Source: Paludisphaera borealis | GTDB taxonomy: Bacteria > Planctomycetota > Planctomycetia > Isosphaerales > Isosphaeraceae | NCBI RefSeq assembly: GCF_001956985.1 | Contig: NZ_CP019082.1 | Location: 6,820,001-6,884,000 of the forward strand | Length of the DNA: 64,000 nucleotides | Direction of reading: 5' to 3' | Part shown: in pieces, positions 25,383 to 34,501 of the stretch | Numbering within the stretch: the first letter of the stretch is position 1 | Layout: each line of letters begins with the position of its first letter | The notes under the pieces: model-generated | What the model was told of the DNA's origin: nothing | Seen by the model: only the letters and a program-made list of their open reading frames with translations | Databases searched by the model: none | Translations under genes and position numbers: made by a program

Positions 25383-27188
25383 ATGTACTTCGGAAACCCC
25401 CTCTACCTCTGGCTCCTGCTGGTCGCGCCCGTGCTGACGCTCTGGGCGGTGCGCGGTCGCCGCCGCAAGGCGCTCGCTTGGGAGGTCCTGGGACGCTGGG
25501 GCCGGGCGCCGGGCGATCGATCGGTCACGATGCTGACGGCCTTGGCCCTGACGGTCGCGGCCCTCGCGCAGCCGAGGTTCGGCGGCTTGCCCGATTCGCC
25601 GATCGGCCCCGGCCAGGACGTCGTCCTGGTCTTCGACGTCAGCCGGAGCATGGGAGCTGAAGACGCGACGCCGAACCGGTTGGCCCTGGCCGTCGAGACC
25701 GCCAAGAGCCTCGTCCGACACCTCGCCCGCCAGCCCTCCGACCGCTCGGCCGTCGTCGCGTTCGCCGGCCGGGGCGTGCTGCGATGCCCGCTGACCCAGA
25801 ACATGGGGGCGGTCGTCGATGCGATGGAACGACTCCGCCCGGGGGGCGTCCAGCCCGGCGGCACCGACCTCGGCGCGGCCCTCGACGCGGCCCGCGAGGC
25901 GTTCGACCCCAACGAGCCGACTGAGGGGCGGACCATCGTCCTTTTCTCGGACGGCGAGGACCACATCGGCCGCTGGAACGGTCCGCTCGAACGCTTGATC
26001 CAGGCGGGCGTGATCGTCCACACGATCGCCCTGGGCGACTCGACCGAAGGCCGGCCGGTTCCGTCGTCGGCCCCCGGGCAACCGCTCGTGTATCAAGGCG
26101 AGCCCGTGGTCTCGAAGCGCCAGGACGAGGCGCTCGAAGCGATCGCCGAGCGGAGCGGCGGGGCCAGCCTCAAGCTCGGCCTGGCGACGGCCGACCTCGG
26201 CTTGCTCTACCAGGATCGCATCGCCCCCGTCGCCCGCGCCCATCGTCTCGCCGCGCGGGGGGCGGACCGGCCCGAGCGGTTCCCGATTTTCCTGGCGACG
26301 GCCCTCGGCTTCCTGCTGATCGGCTGCCGGCCGGTCGATCGCCTCGGGCCGCTGCGATGGTTCTCGAAGCGGTCGGCCGGCGTCGCGATGCTGGGACTGG
26401 CCGTGCTCGGCCAGCTTGGCGCGGCTGATGATCCGCCGCCGGCCGCGTCGAAGGCCGAATCGGCCGCCGAGGCCGTCATCCGAGGTCAATCAGATTACGC
26501 CGCCAGGCGATTTCCCGAAGCCCTGAGCGCGTTCGAAACGGCCGTCGCTCGGGCCCCGGCTCGACCCGTCCCTTACTACAACGCCGGGGCCTGCCTGTTC
26601 CAGATGGGACGCTACGCCGAAGCGATCGACGCTTACCAGGGGGCGCGGCGGCGAGCCGACGCCGCCTTGCGGACCAAGATCGATTACGCGCTGGGCAACA
26701 CGTTGCTCTGCCTCGGCGACCTGACCGGAGCGGTGCGGTGCTACGACGAGTGCCTGGCCTCGACCGCGCACGGGCCGGGCCTCGACGACGTCCGGCGCGA
26801 CGCCGCCGTCAACCGCCAGTTCGCGATCGAGAAGCTGCAATCGGCCCTCTCGCAGGACAACGAGAACCAGCCCGAAAAAGACCCGTCCCAGAGCCGGAAG
26901 AACAAGTCCCAACCTCCCCGGCGAGGCGACGCTCGCGAGGACGACGGCCCCGGCGACGCGCCGTCGGGCGACGGCCGGGGCGACGAAGGCGACGAAGATC
27001 CCCAGCAGCCCCGTAAAGGCAGGACCGGCGGCGCGGGAGGAGCGAGTCGACGCCCCCCGGCGACCGCCGACGAATCGCCCGGCGAGCGCCTGGACGCGGC
27101 CGTCGACCAAATCCGCGACGCCCAGCGAAGGCGACTCCCCGACGAACCTCCGGCCGACGACCCTCACGTCGATCGCAAGGATTGGTAG
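25383..27188 (+). CDS. BatB/BatC-like fusion: vWA domain plus TPR domain
   Basis: 601 residues. Residues 1-25 and 50-65 are hydrophobic; the vWA domain has MIDAS VLVFDVSRSMGAED (Asp85, Ser87, Ser89) and FSDGEDH. A membrane helix near 300 separates it from a second exported-type region with TPR repeats (about 365-490: YAARRFPEALSAFETAVARA; PYYNAGACLFQMGRYAEA). The last ~110 residues are charged and unstructured. This corresponds to BatB and BatC encoded as one protein. It lies between the BatA-like and BatD-like genes, 3 and 4 bp apart. Confidence 0.85.
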   Translation: MYFGNPLYLWLLLVAPVLTLWAVRGRRRKALAWEVLGRWGRAPGDRSVTMLTALALTVAALAQPRFGGLPDSPIGPGQDVVLVFDVSRSMGAEDATPNRLALAVETAKSLVRHLARQPSDRSAVVAFAGRGVLRCPLTQNMGAVVDAMERLRPGGVQPGGTDLGAALDAAREAFDPNEPTEGRTIVLFSDGEDHIGRWNGPLERLIQAGVIVHTIALGDSTEGRPVPSSAPGQPLVYQGEPVVSKRQDEALEAIAERSGGASLKLGLATADLGLLYQDRIAPVARAHRLAARGADRPERFPIFLATALGFLLIGCRPVDRLGPLRWFSKRSAGVAMLGLAVLGQLGAADDPPPAASKAESAAEAVIRGQSDYAARRFPEALSAFETAVARAPARPVPYYNAGACLFQMGRYAEAIDAYQGARRRADAALRTKIDYALGNTLLCLGDLTGAVRCYDECLASTAHGPGLDDVRRDAAVNRQFAIEKLQSALSQDNENQPEKDPSQSRKNKSQPPRRGDAREDDGPGDAPSGDGRGDEGDEDPQQPRKGRTGGAGGASRRPPATADESPGERLDAAVDQIRDAQRRRLPDEPPADDPHVDRKDW

Positions 27189-27192
27189 CTTC

Positions 27193-28569
27193 ATGCGGAC
27201 GTCGCTCCTGCCCCATCGGTCGAGTCGTCTCGTGGTCGCCGCCTTTCTGGCCGCCGCGCTGGGCTTCCACCTCGATTCGAGTCGGGCGCAAGACGGGGAC
27301 GAGCTGCGGGTGCGGCTCGACGCCGCGCCGGGGCCATACGTCGTGGGACAGGGGATCGACCTGCGCGTTGCCGTCGTGGCGCGCGATCAGCGGCCGAAGC
27401 TGGACTTGCCGACGCTGGCCGACGCCAGGCTCTGGGCCGTCGACACGTCGTTCAAGCCGATCAGCGCCAGCGGCATCGGCCGGAATGTTTCGGGCGACAA
27501 CCTGTTCCTCACCCGGCTCCGCCTCGTCCCCCTCGGCCCCGGAACGCTCGATGTTCCGCCCGTCGTCGCCCGGCTCGACGACCAAGAGGGGAAAAGCAAA
27601 CCGCTCCGGCTGAAGATCGAGAATCCGCCGATTGAAGGCCGCACGTCCGACTTCCTTGGCGGCGTCGGCCCGTTCTCGGCCGAGGCCGAGGCCGACGTGG
27701 GACTAGCGCGGGTCGGTCAGGAGTTCTTGTATCGGATTCGGGTCTCGGGGCCGGCCGCGTGGGGGATGACGTCGCGTCCCGAGCTGGCGCGGCTGCGGGC
27801 GCTGCCGATCGCGGCCCGCGTCGAGGCGCTCGCCGACCAGACGCTCGACGAGCCGCCGGAGCGGACGTTCGTCTTCCGCATACGGCCTTCGCGGCCAGGC
27901 GACGTCGTCTTGCCGCCGGTCTCGATCGCGTCGTTCGACCCCAGGACGAAGCGTTACCTGACGCGCGTGACGCGTGGGGTTCCGCTCAAGGTCGTCGCCG
28001 TGCCGGCGTTTGACGCCTCGAAGCTCGACTACCGGCCCGCCGCCGCAAGCCTGCTCGGCAAGGCGCTCGTCGCCACAGTCTGGTTGGCGGTCGGCGCGGG
28101 AGTCGTGGTGGTCGCGATCGTGGCCGGTCGGCGCATGAAGCGGCGATGGGCCGAGGCGTCGCGCACCGGCCGGGGCGCGGCGCAACGGTTCGCCCGAATC
28201 GCCGCGACGAGCCTCGGCGAACGAGCGGATGAATCACCAGAGGAGACGGCCCGGCGCGCGATCGACGTCCTGGTGGAGTACGCGCGGTTGAGCGTCGGCC
28301 GGCCTCCCGGCGCGTTGACGCCCGACGAGGCGCGCGTGGCGATCGCCCGAGGGAGCGGGTCCGACGAGCTGGGCCGGAGCGCCGCGCGGCTGGCCGCGCG
28401 GTGCGATCGGATTTTGTTCGCCGAGAGCGCCGGTGAGGCGCTGGGCGAGGGGGGCGAGGCCGCCTCACTGTCGCGAGACGCCCGAGACCTCTTCACGGCT
28501 CTCGGGCGATCGGGCGGTTGGAGGAGCCCCGCGCTGGTCAGCGGATGGCGAGATGCGACGACCGCGTGA
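27193..28569 (+). CDS. BatD-like exported membrane-anchored protein
   Basis: 458 residues. Signal peptide (about 1-33, ending SSRAQ), then beta-rich domains (RVRLDAAPGPYVVGQGIDLRV; RIRPSRPGDVVLPPVSIASFD) as in BatD (oxygen-tolerance family), a membrane helix near 285-305 (ALVATVWLAVGAGVVVVAIV) and a cytosolic helical tail. It is the last gene of the Bat-type run. Its 3' end overlaps that of the convergent helicase gene by 32 nt (28538-28569). Confidence 0.78.
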   Translation: MRTSLLPHRSSRLVVAAFLAAALGFHLDSSRAQDGDELRVRLDAAPGPYVVGQGIDLRVAVVARDQRPKLDLPTLADARLWAVDTSFKPISASGIGRNVSGDNLFLTRLRLVPLGPGTLDVPPVVARLDDQEGKSKPLRLKIENPPIEGRTSDFLGGVGPFSAEAEADVGLARVGQEFLYRIRVSGPAAWGMTSRPELARLRALPIAARVEALADQTLDEPPERTFVFRIRPSRPGDVVLPPVSIASFDPRTKRYLTRVTRGVPLKVVAVPAFDASKLDYRPAAASLLGKALVATVWLAVGAGVVVVAIVAGRRMKRRWAEASRTGRGAAQRFARIAATSLGERADESPEETARRAIDVLVEYARLSVGRPPGALTPDEARVAIARGSGSDELGRSAARLAARCDRILFAESAGEALGEGGEAASLSRDARDLFTALGRSGGWRSPALVSGWRDATTA

Positions 28570-29770
28570 CGGCCGTGTTGAACAACTCGCGGGCGGGGGG
28601 GGCGGAGGAAGCGGCCCTGGCCACTTCGAAGCCGTCGACCTTGTGGGCCGGGATCACCTTGTTGATGAGCGTCTCGATGAGGGTCAACGGCTCGCCCTGA
28701 TCCGGGCCGACGAACAGGTAGGCGATCCCGTCCTTGCCCATCCGGCCGGTGCGGCCGATGCGGTGGACGTAGTTCTCGGGATCGTCGGGGATGTCATAGT
28801 TGACGACGTGGCTGATGCCTTCGACGTCGATGCCCCGGCCCACGACGTCGGTCGCGACCAGGATCTGGATGGTCCGCGCCCGGAACCCCGACATGACCCG
28901 ATCGCGGGCCGACTGCGCGAGGTCGCCGTGGATCGCCGCGACGCCGGGGATCGTCCGCCGGAGCCGCTCGGCGAGCCGGTCGGCCCCCCGCTTGGTCCGC
29001 GTGAAGACGATGCACTGACGCGGCTGGTCGCGCTTCAGCAGGTAGGCCAGAAGCTCGAGCTTGCGGTCGTGGTTCACCGAGATGTAATACTGCTGGATCG
29101 TGTCGACCGAGGGCTCGTCCCGCGAGAGGTTGACTTCTTCCGGCTTGTGCATGTACCGCTGAGCCAGCTTGCGGACCTCGGCGCTGATGGTGGCCGAGAG
29201 CAACATGGTTTGGTGCGGCGTCGGCAGCTTGCGAAAGACGCGCTCGATGTCGGGCCGGAAGCCGATGTCGAGCATCCGGTCGGCCTCGTCGAGGACGAAG
29301 TGGAAAATGTCGCCGAGATACAGCGTGCGGCGCTCCATATGGTCGAGCACCCGGCCCGGCGTGCCGACGACGATGTCGACGCCTCGGCTGAGCGAGCGGA
29401 TTTGCCGCTCGATCGGTTCGCCGCCGTAGAGGCCGCAGATCGACACGTCGCCGCGGGTCTGGGCGAGCTTCTGGATTTCGATGACGATCTGCTGGGTCAA
29501 CTCGCGGGTAGGCGCCAGGATGATCGCTTGCGGACCTCGTCCGCGCGGCTCAAGCATCTCGATCAACGGAATGCCGAAGGCCGCCGTTTTGCCGGTGCCG
29601 GTCTTGGCCTGGCCGATGACGTCCAGCCCTTCAAGGGCGAGGGGAATGAGCGAGGCCTGGATCGGGGAGGGGGTGCGATACCTTGCGAGCGTCAGGGCTT
29701 TGAGCATCGTCGGGCTCAGCCCCATCGTGCGGAATCCCGTGGTGGATTCCTCCTTAACTGAACGAATCAA
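28538..29770 (-). CDS. DEAD-box ATP-dependent RNA helicase
   Basis: About 410 residues. Motifs in order: Q motif (RTPSPIQ), motif I AKTGTGKT, Ia PTRELT, GG, TPGR, motif II DEAD in VLDEADRML, motif III SATIS, motif V ATDVVGRGID and motif VI HRIGRTGR. I chose TTG 29770 because GGAGG lies 5 nt upstream and it keeps the conserved Phe before the Q motif; a GTG at 29797 would add nine residues. Family members remodel RNA or ribosome intermediates and are often cold-induced. There is no C-terminal RNA-binding extension. Confidence 0.92.
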   Translation of the reverse strand: MIRSVKEESTTGFRTMGLSPTMLKALTLARYRTPSPIQASLIPLALEGLDVIGQAKTGTGKTAAFGIPLIEMLEPRGRGPQAIILAPTRELTQQIVIEIQKLAQTRGDVSICGLYGGEPIERQIRSLSRGVDIVVGTPGRVLDHMERRTLYLGDIFHFVLDEADRMLDIGFRPDIERVFRKLPTPHQTMLLSATISAEVRKLAQRYMHKPEEVNLSRDEPSVDTIQQYYISVNHDRKLELLAYLLKRDQPRQCIVFTRTKRGADRLAERLRRTIPGVAAIHGDLAQSARDRVMSGFRARTIQILVATDVVGRGIDVEGISHVVNYDIPDDPENYVHRIGRTGRMGKDGIAYLFVGPDQGEPLTLIETLINKVIPAHKVDGFEVARAASSAPPARELFNTAVTRSSHLAIR

Positions 29771-29797
29771 ACAATCCTCCGAGAAAGTCGACTTCAC

Positions 29798-30172
29798 GAC
29801 AGTGGTGGGTAAGCGTCACGGACAACTCACCGCCGTGACCATCGGTTTTTCGTTTCGATTGATTTCTTCATTGTCAAATCTACCAGATCGCCCCGACCGC
29901 GTCAAAGCCAAGTCGGCGGGATCGATGGAATCCTCGGAAATAAGTCTCAAGTCGCGACGCGGCCGGTGTCGCGATCGGGCGATCGCGACCGGCCGGCGGG
30001 CAAATCCGAAGGAAACCGCGTTGGGCGCTTGCTCCGCGAAAATTTGCCGCGCTAGATAAGGAATGGAACAGAGGGCGGCGGGCCGCGCGCTCGATCCGGA
30101 GAGCCCTGAACCGAGCGGCCGCCGCATGGCGTCGAGGCCTTGAAAAACGACTCAGCCCAAGGAGATCCATCC
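29798..30172. other. Divergent leader region between helicase and a small gene
   Basis: About 370 bp. A hairpin GTCACGG/CCGTGAC (29815-29821 and 29833-29839) lies in the helicase 5' leader. Upstream on the minus strand is TTGACA near 29872-29877 without a clear -10. The region is AT-richer than average, with a tract containing CGTTTCGATTGATTTC. No gene seen. Confidence 0.45.
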
Positions 30173-30382
30173 GTGCCCGAACCCACCGACTCGGCCGCCG
30201 AATTGCAACAGAAGTACCGTCAATTTCTTGACTTGCTGCCGTTGACGATCTCCCTGGCCGGGCTTCCCGCCAGCGAGGGGCGGCTGTACAGCGAAGATCA
30301 GATGGAAGGTCGCGGCATCACGGTCAAGATCGCCTACCGCGTGGCGCGGAACGTCGCGAAGGAATGCCTGGGTGGATCGTAA
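30173..30382 (+). CDS. Small soluble protein, unknown function
   Basis: 69 residues from a GTG preceded 8 nt upstream by AAGGAG; a TTG at 30140 is an alternative without such a site. The sequence is mostly helical (ELQQKYRQFLDLLPLTISLAG; VKIAYRVARNVAKECL) with a central YSEDQMEGR. No membrane or signal segment. No family recognised. The strong ribosome binding site and coding-like composition support a real gene. Confidence 0.6.
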   Translation: MPEPTDSAAELQQKYRQFLDLLPLTISLAGLPASEGRLYSEDQMEGRGITVKIAYRVARNVAKECLGGS

Positions 30383-30562
30383 GACCGATGCCGGCCGCGT
30401 CCGCCTTAGCGCCGGGAATCTCGACCCCGGCGCTGTTCGACCCGTGCGGGGAATCCGATAACAAACGCGTGACGAACACGGCCGACGACGTTTGGCGAGA
30501 AGACGTCGTCCGTTCGGCATGCCTTTTCCATCGGCAACCACACGCGAAAGGCCCACTCCGCG

Positions 30563-30955
30563 ATGATCATGACGCAGCCATCGACTTCACGACCGCGACG
30601 CATCCGTGCCGCCCTCATCGGATTCGGATTCGACGGCGCCGACGACCAACAGCGCGTGACGCGAAGTGCGCAGTGCCTGGTGGTCGGAGGTTCCCCCGAG
30701 ACCCATGACGAGCTGCGCGAAGCCATGACGCGGCTCGAAATCGAGCTCGATGAGATGCAGCAGGACCTCGGCGACCTCAACCCTGACGAACTCGCCGAAC
30801 TGGCCTTTCGGATCGACCTTCCGGAGCTGCACCACATCGCCGTCCGCCTCGACGCCGGCCTCGACCTCCAGGGACGCGAATTCGAGGACCTCACCGTCGA
30901 GGAACTGACCGCGTTGCTCAGCTTCGAGGACACCGGCGCGACCGTCGAGACCTGA
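30563..30955 (+). CDS. Hypothetical acidic protein with strong terminator
   Basis: 130 residues; ATG 30563 or 30569. The N-terminus is basic (RPRRIRAALIGFGFDG), the rest acidic and helical (LEIELDEMQQDLGDLNPDELAELAFRI; RLDAGLDLQGREFEDLTVEELTALL). The combination of a short DQQRVTRSAQCLVVGGSPETH segment and acidic helices resembles no family I know. A long intrinsic terminator follows at 31006-31075, which supports expression as a single gene. Confidence 0.65.
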   Translation: MIMTQPSTSRPRRIRAALIGFGFDGADDQQRVTRSAQCLVVGGSPETHDELREAMTRLEIELDEMQQDLGDLNPDELAELAFRIDLPELHHIAVRLDAGLDLQGREFEDLTVEELTALLSFEDTGATVET

Positions 30956-31005
30956 TCGCCACGCGCCGCCTGACTTGCCTCGGCGAGTCGGGCGCGGCTT
31001 CTTTT

Positions 31006-31075
31006 CGACCATCGGCGCGGCCCCGGGCTTCCAGTTACTGGAGAAGCCGAGGCCCCGCCGATGGTCGTTTTTATT
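31006..31075 (+). terminator. Intrinsic terminator after the 30563-30955 gene
   Basis: A long stem starts with CGACCATCGGCG (31006-31017) and closes with CGCCGATGGTCG (31056-31067); the inner arms CGGCCCCGGGCTTCC and GGAGAAGCCGAGGCCCC also pair with few mismatches around a TTACT loop. It is followed at once by TTTTTATT. A classic rho-independent terminator. Confidence 0.85.
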
Positions 31076-31218
31076 GCTTTCAAGGAAAGAAACGCGGCGA
31101 ATCCGCGAATCCCTGAAACGAGTCCCCCGACCGCGGGGTATTCCTCAACGACCGACGCGTGGTCGGAGGCCCCAAGGGACGGACGGGCGGGCGGGTGACC
31201 GGGCAGGCTGACCCACAA

Positions 31219-31776
31219 ATGGACGACCCCGTGCTGGTCGAGGCGATCCGGGCCGGAGATCCGCAAGCGTCGCGCGAGCTGATCGCGCGGTTCCAGGGGG
31301 TCGTCTTCGGCCTCTGCTATCGGATGCTCAACCACCGCCACGACGCCGAAGACGCCATGCAGGAGACGTTCATCCGAGCGATCCGCGGGATCTTCGGCTT
31401 CGATCCGTCGCGGCCGATCCGTCCCTGGCTGCTGGAGATAGCCGCCAACCGCTGCCGCACGGCCCTGGCCCTGCGGGCCCGCCGGCTCCCCTTGTCCGGG
31501 GCCGGCGAGACCGAAGACCGCGTCGACCCCCGGCCCGGCCTCTGCGACCCCGACGACCTGGCCGGCGAGCTGGCGCGGGCCGTCGACCGGCTCCGGCCCG
31601 ATTACCGACTCGTTTTCACCCTCTACCACGAGCAGAACCTGTCTTACGAGGAGGTCGCCCAGGCCGTGGAACGACCCGTTGGAACCGTCAAGACCTGGCT
31701 CCATCGCGCCCGAGCCGAGCTCGCCGAACAGCTCGCGAGCCGCGGCGTCCACGGCCCACCGCTCCCTCATGCGTGA
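31219..31776 (+). CDS. ECF-type sigma factor of the sigma/anti-sigma pair
   Basis: 185 residues from ATG 31219; a GTG at 31195 is possible. Region 2 is in GLCYRMLNHRHDAEDAMQET (with DAEDAMQETF) and region 4 in FTLYHEQNLSYEEVAQAVERPVGTVKTWLHRAR, typical of RpoE-like ECF factors. The next gene encodes a putative zinc-binding anti-sigma protein 38 bp later. It directs RNA polymerase to a regulon probably including the downstream exported protein; target promoters unknown. Confidence 0.92.
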   Translation: MDDPVLVEAIRAGDPQASRELIARFQGVVFGLCYRMLNHRHDAEDAMQETFIRAIRGIFGFDPSRPIRPWLLEIAANRCRTALALRARRLPLSGAGETEDRVDPRPGLCDPDDLAGELARAVDRLRPDYRLVFTLYHEQNLSYEEVAQAVERPVGTVKTWLHRARAELAEQLASRGVHGPPLPHA

Positions 31777-31814
31777 CGGTCCTTGAACTGCTGGAAGTGG
31801 AAGGGCGCTGAATC

Positions 31815-32603
31815 ATGAACTGCCGCGATTTCGATCAAGTCTGGAACCAGTTGCTCGACGTCCGCCGCCGCGACGCCGGCGACCGCCAGGCCGTCGACGC
31901 CGCTCGCGTCGCCCGCGAGCGGAGCCTGCGTGAACACGCCGACGCATGCCCGTCGTGCCAGGTTCGACACCGCCAGTTCGAGACGTTGCGTCAGGCTCTC
32001 GAAGCGTGGACCGCCCGGCCCGAGGCGTCGCCGACGCCGTCGCCCGGACTGACCGAGCGGATCATCGAGGCCGCGGCCCAGCCCGAACTCATCGTCCCCG
32101 TCGCCGGCCGGTCGTGGTTCGTCCGCCCGCGGTTCGCGGCGTTCGCCCTGGCGTCCGCGGCGGCCGCCGCCTTGCTCGTGACGGTCGGCCCGAGGCTTCG
32201 GCCCGAACCGCCGCGACCGTCCTCGGCCCCGGTTCCGGCCGACGGCCGCCGCTTCGGCCGCGGGCTGCTGGACGGCGCCGTCAACGATGCGACCGCCGCC
32301 TCGTGGCAGCTCGCCCGCCTTGCGTCCGAACCCGCCGCTCGGCTCGGCAAAGAGATGATCGACGCCTCGTTCGAGCCGGGGGACGGCTCGTTTCAAAAGG
32401 CCGGCTTCCCATCGTCGAGCGACCTCCCATCACTCGATCCCGAATCGTTCTCGCCGGTTTTACTCAACCAGATGGGCGACCTGCTGGCCGCCGGCGTCCG
32501 TCCGCTCTCGACTTCGGCTCGCCAGGCGTTCGGATTTCTCCTCACGCCGACGTCGGAAAAGCCCGAGCGCCCCGTCGTCCGACCCACCGCCAAGGGAGCC
32601 TGA
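31815..32603 (+). CDS. Putative membrane anti-sigma factor with HxxxCxxC zinc motif
   Basis: 262 residues. The N-terminal part carries HADACPSC (His41, Cys45, Cys48), the HxxxCxxC of zinc-binding anti-sigma domains. A membrane helix follows at about 107-125 (FAAFALASAAAAALLVTVG), then an extracytoplasmic region of about 135 residues, rich in Ser and Pro, without a recognised domain. It lies directly downstream of the ECF gene and upstream of the exported protein (start 32609), 5 bp apart. Release by proteolysis would be usual; none of that is visible here. Confidence 0.8.
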   Translation: MNCRDFDQVWNQLLDVRRRDAGDRQAVDAARVARERSLREHADACPSCQVRHRQFETLRQALEAWTARPEASPTPSPGLTERIIEAAAQPELIVPVAGRSWFVRPRFAAFALASAAAAALLVTVGPRLRPEPPRPSSAPVPADGRRFGRGLLDGAVNDATAASWQLARLASEPAARLGKEMIDASFEPGDGSFQKAGFPSSSDLPSLDPESFSPVLLNQMGDLLAAGVRPLSTSARQAFGFLLTPTSEKPERPVVRPTAKGA

Positions 32604-32608
32604 CCGCG

Positions 32609-34501
32609 ATGCAGCCCGCACTCCTGAGACGTCCACCGGCCGCCTGTTTCCGCTTTTACTTTCACGCCGTGTGCGCGCTGGTCGCGTCGGCCCTCTGTCT
32701 CGGCGCGGCTTCGGTCGTCGTCGGCGAGGAGCCCGCCCCCTCCGACGCGCTGCTCAAGCTGGCGCCGGCCGACGCCGGCGTGATCCTGACGATCGATCAC
32801 CTCCGGGAGCAGTCGCAGGCGATCGTCGGCTCGCTGCTCTCTCAGGACGTTCAGCGGCTGCCCGCAATCAAGGCGTGGCTCGATTCCGACAAGGTCCGCG
32901 ACTTCCTGCGGTCGCGCGAGCAGATCGAGGGGTTCTTCCAGGCGAGTTTCAACCAGATCCGCGACGAGATCTTCGGCGACGCCGTCGTTCTGGCCCTCCG
33001 GCTGCCGACCGACAAGGCCGCCGACCCCGCCGAGGCCCGCGGCGTGCTCATCCTCAAGGCCCGCGACCCGAAGCTGCTCGAACGCCTGGTCGAGCTGATC
33101 AACTCGACCCAGAAGCAGAACGGCGAGATCGCCGAGCTTTCCGAGCGCAAACGCGGCGAGACCGTCTACCACACCCGCGAGTTCCACCCCGGCGACGCCC
33201 ACTTGCCTGAATCGTTCGTGATCTTCGCCGACGGAACATTCGCGTTCTCGAACGCCGAGAGCCTGATCCACGAAGTCATCGACCGCAAGACCGCGCAACT
33301 CGCGCCCGCGAGCGCCTCGGTCGCCGATCTGGCGAGCTTCCGGTCGATGTCCGCCCGGCTGCCGTCGCGGGCCGTCGCGCGGCTGTTCTTCGAGCCCAGG
33401 CTGGCGCGCCGGCTGCTCGGCAACCTACCCGCGCCGGCCTCGGCCGACGACCGCACCATGATGGCGATGGTCGAACAGTACGTCGGGGGGCTCGACTACG
33501 TCGGCGCCGCGCTGGTGGTCCGCGAGCAGGAGATCAAGCTCCAGGCCGTTCAGGCGTTCCAGCCCGACAAGTTCCGTGAGCTGGCGGGCTCGTGGATCAC
33601 GAGCCTGACGGCCGAGCGGTCCGGGTCGAGGCTCTTCGCCGTCCCCACCTCGACGGCGGCCCTGGCCTCGCTCAACGTCGATTTCCCGTCGCTGTATCGC
33701 CTTCTTCTCGGCTTCGTCCCCGAGGCCGACCAGCCCAAGATCGCGAAGCTCGAAACCCTCGCCGACGGACTCTTCCTCGGGCTCGGCGTCCGCCGCCGGG
33801 TGCTGCCGGCGCTCGGCCCCCGGGTCGTCGCCTACCTCGAACCGCCCGACTTCTCGCCCCCGAAGAACGACGCCCTGCCGCGCGGGTTTCCGTTCCCCGT
33901 GGTCGTCGCGGCCGAGATCGACGAGGAGGCCGGCCGGAACGCCACGCGCGAAGGGGGCTCGGCGACCGTGGCCGACGCCCTCGACAACGCCCTGAACACC
34001 CTGCTCGCGGCGCTCTCGCTCGACGAGAAGCGCGTGCCCGCCTCAGCCCACATCGAGATCCGCGACGTCAGCGGCGCCGGCGTGAAGTCGCTGAGCACGC
34101 CTTACCCGTTCGCCTACGCAGTCGACCGGCCGGGCCGCCGGGTGGTGCTCGGCACCTCGGCCGACGCCGTGACCCGCTACCTCGACGCCGGGGCCGACCC
34201 CAAGGCCGGAACGCGGTTCCGAGCGATCCAGGCCGCCGCCTTCCCCGACTGCGCGTCCTACGTCTGCCTCGACCTCGCCGCGATCCACGGGCTCGCCGTG
34301 CAACATCGCGACCGTCTGATCGACGCCGCGGCCAAGAAACAGAAACGACCGGCCGCCGACGTCGGGCATGACCTCGACCAGGTCCTCGGCCTCGTCCAGC
34401 TCTTCGACGCCGCCTTCCTCGCCGCCCGCGTCGACGTCAAGAACGCGACCCTCGAACACACGATCGGCCTGCTCCCCAGACCGACCGCCGCATTACGGTG
34501 A
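32609..34501 (+). CDS. Large exported protein, unknown function (DUF3352-like character)
   Basis: 630 residues from ATG 32609, preceded by AAGGGAG. A signal peptide (about 1-40, ending VVVGEE) leads a long mature region with alternating strands and helices: LAPADAGVILTIDHL, SFVIFADGTFAFSNAESLIHEVIDRK, GSRLFAVPTSTAALASLNVD, YAVDRPGRRVVLGTSADAVTRYL. The checks of a stored flag followed by FSNAESL-type text recall DUF3352-type exported proteins, but I cannot assign it firmly. It is probably co-transcribed with the anti-sigma gene. Its end overlaps the convergent beta-helix gene by 9 nt. Confidence 0.7.
   Translation: MQPALLRRPPAACFRFYFHAVCALVASALCLGAASVVVGEEPAPSDALLKLAPADAGVILTIDHLREQSQAIVGSLLSQDVQRLPAIKAWLDSDKVRDFLRSREQIEGFFQASFNQIRDEIFGDAVVLALRLPTDKAADPAEARGVLILKARDPKLLERLVELINSTQKQNGEIAELSERKRGETVYHTREFHPGDAHLPESFVIFADGTFAFSNAESLIHEVIDRKTAQLAPASASVADLASFRSMSARLPSRAVARLFFEPRLARRLLGNLPAPASADDRTMMAMVEQYVGGLDYVGAALVVREQEIKLQAVQAFQPDKFRELAGSWITSLTAERSGSRLFAVPTSTAALASLNVDFPSLYRLLLGFVPEADQPKIAKLETLADGLFLGLGVRRRVLPALGPRVVAYLEPPDFSPPKNDALPRGFPFPVVVAAEIDEEAGRNATREGGSATVADALDNALNTLLAALSLDEKRVPASAHIEIRDVSGAGVKSLSTPYPFAYAVDRPGRRVVLGTSADAVTRYLDAGADPKAGTRFRAIQAAAFPDCASYVCLDLAAIHGLAVQHRDRLIDAAAKKQKRPAADVGHDLDQVLGLVQLFDAAFLAARVDVKNATLEHTIGLLPRPTAALR

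Noticed and set aside
24234-26489. 751-codon minus-strand open frame
   Set aside because: Antisense of the BatA/BatB genes; no domain motifs.
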